From NCBI RefSeq assembly GCF_022539315.1, contig NC_066314.1, positions 47,553,180 to 47,617,179 on the forward strand: 64,000 bases of DNA. The letters run 5' to 3'. The position numbers and the translations under genes were made by a program. Positions 57,414 to 64,000 of the stretch are shown piece after piece (the stretch's first letter is position 1; each line of letters starts with the position of its first letter). Below the pieces are notes generated by a model. That model did no database searches, was not told the DNA's origin, and saw only the letters and a program-made list of their open reading frames with translations. The stretch is from Serinus canaria (lineage: Eukaryota > Chordata > Aves > Passeriformes > Fringillidae).

Positions 57414-60245
57414 ACCTAACCTTGCTATACAACATTATTTTCTTTCATTAGTAAATATATACCATTTGGAATACTGTTTTTCCTTGTTCTTCTCTCATGT
57501 CTTAAACAGCCATTTTTTATCTTTAATAAATCTCTAGTGATGTCCTTTTGATGGCCTCATTTAGATCTCTGCCGCACCTGATCAGATAAGATTTTTTGGA
57601 CATTAAAAAGCTGGGTGCCTACTACCTAGTAAAAGTTCTGGATGTCCAAAGGCATTCTCATGACTACAGTGGTCTCTTTGCCCTTCCTTCTTCTATTTTG
57701 TTAGATATTTAGTGTTCTCTAGGGCTTTTCTTGGGAGTCATAGAGTGAAAGGACAAGTGGTAGCAGACACGAATTGCAGCAAAGAAAATTCTAGTTCAAT
57801 TGGCAAAAAAATTCAGTGAGGGTAATCAGACATTGGATTGAGGGACGGGAAATGACAGAAAAGCTGTGGAATGCCCTGGTTTTGGAGATGCAAAATTTGG
57901 TTCTGGGCAGAACCCTAAGCATCTTTACATCTCAAGGTGGATCTACCTTTGAAGTTGGCTCTGCTTTCAGCAGGGGCTCTTTCCAGTGTGAGTTACTCTA
58001 CACTATAATACATATTACACAACTGTAGGAGAATTTGCAGTCCTTACAAAATAAGGTGGATAGAATTACACAAAGGTCTGTAAGCATTGAGTGAAATATG
58101 TATGGATGTAGTATTGATGAGTTCAGCATTCACAAATGACACTGATAATTTATTTTCTCCAGAGCGTGAGTATACAATGAGTGAGGAGAAATAGGTAAAA
58201 TTAAAACAGGGACAAAGGAAAAACTTTATTCACAACTGCCTGATTGTGTATGGACACACTGACTGTTCTTGATTTCCTGAGGCAGAAGCTGGTGCTTTAA
58301 AACTACAGTAATGTGCCTTGCTTTGCCATCGTCAGTATCCTGCACTGCTTCTTTTATGGTTATCTTTTTTTTTGTATTGTTCTCTGTCCTGGGTCAGACC
58401 ATGGAAGAGGCATAGAACTACTTTTTCCTGTTGCCTTCAGGTTCTTCCTTTTCTAAACAGTGTTGGGATCCAGTTTTTATCTTCTTTCCTCTGTATTGTT
58501 ACATACAGTGTGTTTGTTTCTCCCCATGAGCTTTTTCTCTGCAAGTTTGATTCCTGGCTTCTTCTAAATTTTCACTCAACTGTTCTTTGACAGTAATTAC
58601 ATGCTTCTCTGCCCTAACTTGATTTGGCTTGCATTCTTGTTTCTAGTCTCTCATTAAACATAGTCAGTTAATTTCATTTGGTTTTCATTGAGCCATGCCT
58701 GTGTGCTTGTTCTGATGCAACTGCTGAATTTCTTATCTCTGATAATTGCAAGGTTTCTTTCAGGTTCTCCACCACCGTTTGGATTCTACTTGCAATGTGG
58801 CCATGCTTTCATTTGTCTGGTAGTTCACCAGTATTTTGAATTTGTATCTCTCCAGCCTGATTTTCCCTTTTTACTGTGTGTAAGGTGTGTCTTTCACTTG
58901 GGATTCTGGTTTTCCCAATAGCAAATGCATTTTTTACAAGTTCTTGAACCGCTTGAGTTATCCTCCAGTGATCCTTTTTGTGTCCCTGTTTGTGCAAATG
59001 ACATAAGCCCAGCTGTGCTATGACATGCTGTGTTGAGAGGCTCTAATCAAACTTGTTCAATAATAGCAGCCCGTTATCCACATTTTTATGTGGGTTTTTG
59101 CATGTTGTTTGACGTCTAGTTCTTTCTCTGCATGGAATCTTTGACTTTCTGATTGAATATGCTTTGGCTTACCCTTTAGCACTTTCTTCCAACTGTTACA
59201 ATCATCTCCTACTTACAAGTAAAAAGTTTTTTTTCCTCTTCTTCTTAACCGTTTCATCTGCCTTTATGGCACGTTACAAAAATATCTCCTTATCTCCCTT
59301 GAACTTTGTATTCTTTTCCTCTACCTCTTTCCCTCAATCAGTTGCTCAACTCCTCTGTCTTTTCTTTTCCTTCATAATGCCAGTAGAAATAAGTGCTTCT
59401 TTTTAAAAAAAAAAAAAAAAAAAGTACAAAATGCTCGTGGCCTCTGTTGCCTTCGCAGCTACCTCTTAATTTACTTTTTCTTTTTTCATCTCAAAGTTCT
59501 CTGAGTGCATTTTTTGGGGCTCTTGTCCTCCACTGCGGCTTCAGTTGTGCTCTACTGCAATTGTAATCAGTGTTTACGGTGATCTTTTCCCAGTTAAGGT
59601 TCAGATCCAGTGCCTAATTTTCCATTTTTCAGTCAACTACATTATCACTATCAGCTGTGCTGCTTTTGAAGTGTTGTTCTACCTTTGTTTCCTGCCTGTG
59701 TCTTTTGATTACCTCCTTACTTTCCTTTGTATTCTTCAGAGAGGCTGTTTTTCATTACTTCATGGTTTTTTTGTGGGGCTCACTGAAGTTTGCTTGTGCT
59801 TTTTTTTAATCCTGGAATAGCATGCTTTTGTGTAGCTTTTGGTAACTCAATCACTTTCTTCCAGAGTCTCGTAGAGCTTCCTTTTTTCTCCAGATTCATG
59901 TTATTTTGACACAAACTTAAAAATTGTTCTTGAATTCATAGTGAGTTTTCAAAATCTCACTTTAAAACATGGCTTTTAATCTACATCATCCTTAATCCTT
60001 TGTCTGTCATTTTATTCTGATTTTCATGTATCTCAGATTCACAATCTCATTTGATTTTAAAATTATTTCTTCTTAATCCTTCCTATTTAAGGCTGCAAGA
60101 AATACTGCTTACTTTTGGTACATGATAAGTAATATGTAGTCTTTCACTGCTCTCCACTATTCTGTCTAGATCCATTTTTTTCTGTTCATAAGACTGAACT
60201 TTCAGAGTCAGGGACAATTGTCTTGTGTGCACATTTTGTTTTGTT
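57414..60245 (+). other. TCF20: TCF20 intron after the main exon, left part
   Basis: T-rich intronic DNA with a 19-base A run at 59405-59423. No exon matching the rest of the extended PHD domain is seen, and the short frames on both strands are not recognisable. Confidence 0.6.
59405..59423. repeat. Poly-A tract (19 A)
   Basis: Uninterrupted A run after TTTT in a T-rich region. No retroposed body is recognisable next to it. Confidence 0.9.
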
Positions 60246-63200
60246 ATAGAGTCATAGAATGACTTGAATTGGAAGTGACCTTAAAGATCAAACCCCCTGC
60301 TGTGGGTAGGGACACCTTCCACTATACCAGGCTGCTTAGTGCCCCATCCAGTCTGGCCTTGAACACTTCAAGGAATAGACTGTCCACAGCTGCTCTGAAT
60401 AACTTGTTCCAATGCCTCACCACCTAAAGAATTTTTTCTTAATATCTAAGTTAAACCTACTCTTAGTTTGAAGCCATTCACCCTTGTCCTGTCACTACAC
60501 ATTGTTGTAAATAGCCTCTCTCTTGTATGTTGCCTTCAGGTACTGGAAGGCCACAATTAAGTCACCCTGAAGCCTTCTCTTTTCCCAGTTCTCTCAGCCT
60601 TTCCTTGTAAGGAGAGATGCTCTGTCCCTTTAATCATTTTGGTGGCCTCCTCTGGACTTGCAAAGACTTTTTTGGTCTTTTTGCATAGACCAGAAAAGGT
60701 CTATGTCCTTTTTTTGTGCAGAGGACCCTAGAGCTGGATGCAGCACTGCAGGTGGGGTCTCACCAGAGCAGAGCAAAGGGCAGAATCCCCCTCCCTCATC
60801 CTGCTGCCCATGCTCCTTTGGATGCAGCCCAGGGTACAATTGGCTTTCTGGGCTGAGTGCACATTGCTGGGTTGTGTCCAGCCTCTTGTCCTCCTGCACT
60901 CCCAAGTCCTTCTTGGCAAAGCTGCACTTGATCCCTTCATCCCCCAGCCGGTGTTGATACCAAGGTTTGCCCCAACCCAGGTGCAGCACCTTGCACTGGG
61001 TCTTGTTAAGCTTCATGAGATTTCCATGTGCCCACTTTTGAGTCTGTTCAGATCCCTATGGCTGGCATCCCATCCCTCAGGTGAGTGAAGAGCACCAATC
61101 AGCTTGGTGTTATCTGCAAGCTTTCTGAGGGTGCACTTGATCCCTTCACCTGTGTCATTAATGAAGACATTAAATAACTCTGGTCCCAGAATAGACCCCT
61201 GAGGGACACCACTGGTCACTGATGCCCACTGGGACTCTGAGGTGTTGATCTCTACCCTCTTGGTGCACCTGTCCAACCAATTCCTCATCCATCTAATCTA
61301 TCAAAACCATCACTCTCCAGTTTGTGGAGAAGGGTGTTGTGTGGACCTGTCAAAAGCCTTAAATTTCAAAAGCATTACCTATAAATCACATCCTCACCCT
61401 TTCCTAGGGAGGAAGGAGTCACTCCATCACAGAAAGCCACTAGGTTGGTCAGGCAGGACTTGCCCTTTGGTGAAGCTGTGCTGGCTGTCTGGAATCACCT
61501 CCCTGTCCCCTGTGTGCCTTAGCACAGCTTCTAGGAGGATCTGTTCCATGATCTTCCTGGGCACAGAGGTGAGGCTGACAGGTTGCTAGTTCCCAGGGTC
61601 TTCCTTTCTGCCCTTTTTACAGATGTGTACAATGTTTCCCTTTTTCCACTCACCTGGGGTTTCACTGACTACCAACTTTTGAAATACCATGGAGCATGGT
61701 TTAGGAATTACATCAGCAAACTCTCTCAGGAATCTCAGATACATCTTTTCAGATCCCATAGACTCCTGTACGTTCACATTCCTTGGGTGTTCATTAACCT
61801 GATCTTTGCATACAGTGGGAGGAGCACTTGCCTGCCCCAGTCCCCAGCCTGTCATCCATCCACTTGAGAGGTGTGGGAAGAGAGGTTGCCATTGAAGACT
61901 GAGGCTAAAAAGTTGCTGAGTACCTTAGCCTTCTCCTCTCTGTTGTTTGCCAGCATTGTTTATGGTAGGGAATACACCTTCTTTGTCCTTCCTTTTCTGG
62001 ATAACCTACCTATAGAAGACCTTCCTGTTATTCCTTGCATTCCTTTTCAGGCTCAGTTCCAGCTTTGCCTCAGCCTTCCCTAGACTATCCCTGCACAACT
62101 GAACTTCATCCCTATACTCTTCCCATGTTACCTGTCCTTGTTTCCACTGCCTCTGTCTTTGTTTCTTTCCCTTTAGTTTGACCAGGAGTTCCCTACTCAG
62201 CCATCCAGTTTCTTGCCTTCCTTGCTCAGTTTCTTGCTTCTGGGAATTGCTAGCTCTTGAACTCTATGAAGACTTCCATAAAAATCTGCCAGCTCAGTTC
62301 TGCTCCTGTGTTCCTGAGGGCAGTCTCCCAGGGTCCCAGGGTACCCTGTTGACTATCTCCTTGAAGAGCTGGAAATTTGCTTTCCTGAAGTTCAGGGGCT
62401 TAACTTTGCTCCTTACCTGACCCGTATCCCTCAGCACTGCAAAATCCACGAATGCATGATTGCTCCAGCCCAAGCTGCCTCCCGTCTTGACATTCCCAAT
62501 TAGTTCATTTACACTGGTGATCATCAAATCTAGTATCAAGTTCCCTCTGGTAGGGCTGTCACCTGGCTCAAGAAGCTATCTTCCATGCATTGCAGAGTCT
62601 CCTGGACTGCCTGCAGTTTACCTTGGTACTTTCCCAGTAGCTGTCAAGGTGGTTGAAGTCCCCCAGTAGGTTTGGAGTGTGTGAGCACGGTGCCTCCTGT
62701 AACTGGGGCAGGAAGGCTTTGTCAATAGGCTCCCCTTGGTCAGGCAGCTGTAGCAGACCCTGGCTGCATTGTTCCTTTTGTTGCCTCAGTGTCTGATTTT
62801 TTTACCCACAGTCTTTCAGCTTCTTCATGGCTGTTCTTCAGAGACAGCTCTTCACACTCAGTGCGCCTCTTGACATAGAGAGCAATCCCTCCACCTCTCC
62901 CTCCTTTCTGTCTCTTCTGAACAGCTCATAGCCATTGATAGTCACATTCCAGTCACACAATTTGTCCCACCAAGTTTCAGTAACGGCAACAAGGTCATAA
63001 CTGTCCAGCAGCATGGTGGCATCCAGCCCCTCCTTTGGTTTGTTGCCCATTCTGTGTGCTTTGGTGTAAAAGCACCTTAGCCAGGCTGTTGGCTGCATCA
63101 CCTTCCCAGAAAAACACCCTTTAATTCCTTTGAGATATTTCCCTGCTGGTATCCCTGTTGGCTTCTGTTACCTCAGGAGTCCCTGGCTCACCTCTGTAAG

Positions 63201-63340
63201 ACTCCAGGTGTGCCCCAGTGTGGCCAGCACATTTCAGAGTCAAGGGCAGAGTGCTCTCACTACCACCTTGTTCCTCTAACCTTTGCATCTCATCCCACAG
63301 CTTGCCAAAAACAAGCCTAATACTGTCCCCCTCCTGAATC
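60246..63340 (-). mobile_element. CR1 LINE retrotransposon, minus orientation
   Basis: About 3.1 kb of CR1 read on the minus strand, with its 3' end at the left. The left edge ATAGAGTCATAGAATGAC is the reverse complement of the CR1 octamer-repeat tail. It is followed by the well-known CR1 3' region (rev-comp reading: ..ACACCTTCCACTATACCAGGCTG.. and ..CTGGCCTTGAACACTTC..). Moving right come reverse transcriptase (60630-61860), linker (62290-62540) and endonuclease (62838-63101). The right boundary, probably at the end of ORF1 or the ORF1-ORF2 junction, is approximate. The copy is longer than the one at 38-40 kb and lies in the intron downstream of the TCF20 coding exon, antisense to the gene. 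Confidence 0.92.
60630..63101 (-). pseudogene. Decayed CR1 ORF2 (endonuclease and reverse transcriptase)
   Basis: Fragments in several minus-strand frames match the CR1 polyprotein. 62838-63101 is the start of the AP-like endonuclease with LVAVTETWWD, which keeps the catalytic glutamate. 62294-62539 is the endonuclease-RT linker (NHAFVDFAVLR). 61586-61855 covers the RT fingers (GEWKKGNIVHICKKG). 61013-61288 covers RT with GVPQGSILGPELFNVFIND, and 60630-61016 the RT thumb and C-terminus. The catalytic FADD box reads LADN, so the second aspartate is lost and the enzyme is dead. Frameshifts and stops separate the pieces. Confidence 0.88.
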
Positions 63341-64000
63341 AGAGTTTAAAGCTCTGTATTGTGTCTCATGCAAACACAGTATGCTAACATGATGCTGGGC
63401 TCCTCTGTATAACATCCTCAAGTGTAATCCATTTATCACCCCTGTGACATATAATGGAAAAGGTTTTCTTCTAGCATTTTTCTTTTCCTATTGTAGCAAG
63501 CTGTTGTGCTGGGTTCTCCTCTGGAAGCCGTGTAACCTCATCCCTTCAGTTCACAGAGGGTTATGTGCAGCACTAAGATGGCCATGGGGTATTCAGAGGT
63601 GTGCCTGCCAGAAGCCATCCCCAGGCAGTGGAAAGGCTCTGTTGAGCTCAACTCTCCTGCCCTGCTGCCTGAGGAAAGCCTTCTGGCTCACACAGCTGAC
63701 TTCCTATGCTTGTTGCATATGCTTTTTCTTTACTACCTCTGTGCTTTGCAAGTGCATTTTCTCTATTTTCCTCTGACATGCAGTTCATTAGTGTTGCTGT
63801 CGTGGAAAAGCAGATGTGCAAATCAAGTAGCTGCTTCTTACCAGGAAAAAGTAGAGAGATGTGTGCACAGGCACACAAGAATGTAGCTCTTGGATTTTGT
63901 CTAAGGAAGGACATTAGCATATGGTATATGAAGGGTCATGATCCTGGAAGTGAATAATTCATGTATGTAACCCATTCTGTGCAAATTAAATATTCCCATA
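63341..64000 (+). other. TCF20: TCF20 intron after the main exon, right end of window
   Basis: No exon, RNA gene or clear repeat is recognised. Small frames on both strands encode no known domain. The sequence runs off the edge still inside the presumed intron. Confidence 0.55.

Noticed and set aside
57414..64000. Next TCF20 exon (remaining zinc ligands)
   Set aside because: I looked for the CxxC-containing continuation on the plus strand and did not find it; the exon should lie beyond the window.
1..64000. CRISPR array, prophage, operon or toxin-antitoxin system
   Set aside because: No regularly spaced repeats, no dense short-spaced genes and no ribosome-binding sites. The composition, LINEs and splice sites are those of a vertebrate genome.

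Overview
This window looks like bird nuclear DNA. It holds two CR1-type LINE copies with recognisable endonuclease and reverse-transcriptase remnants, older MIR/CORE-like SINE fragments, long non-coding stretches, GT-AG intron signals and three CpG-rich promoter-like patches. The species cannot be fixed from the sequence. I see no operons, CRISPR arrays, convincing tRNA/rRNA genes or prophage-like genes.

The only protein gene I can support is TCF20 (also called SPBP or AR1) on the plus strand. Its giant main coding exon (51822-57407, 1862 codons without interruption) begins 36 bases after a clear splice acceptor and ends at a GTGAGT donor. The exon encodes the Q/S-rich N-terminus, a long disordered middle with short conserved blocks, an AT-hook, basic nuclear-localisation clusters and the first part of the C-terminal extended PHD (ADD-like) zinc domain. 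The rest of that domain lies beyond the right edge. A CpG island at about 32430-33460 contains a candidate non-coding first exon with a CAG|GTAAGG donor at 33352/33353. That makes 33353-51785 the likely first intron and 57408-64000 the start of the next one.

Layout: 1-32 kb is non-coding upstream or alternative-5'-end DNA with two further CpG-rich patches (about 12.4-13.3 kb and 22.95-23.2 kb). It also has a TATA-like box preceded by three CRE-like octamers (22.64-22.81 kb), a compact RFX X-box/CRE/octamer cluster (6.43-6.58 kb), SINE fragments and simple repeats. The interval 32.4-33.5 kb is the strongest promoter. The first intron (33.4-51.8 kb) carries a plus-strand CR1 (38.3-40.6 kb). The main exon follows, then the next intron with a minus-strand CR1 (60.2-63.3 kb). 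The two CR1 copies lie in opposite orientation on either side of the coding exon.

I found no evidence for a wholly new gene system. The most interesting non-coding signals are the RFX/CRE/octamer cluster, the CRE+TATA promoter candidate, the tandem CpG islands, a strong-context uORF in the putative first exon, and a few perfect inverted repeats. All regulatory calls rest on motif reading only.
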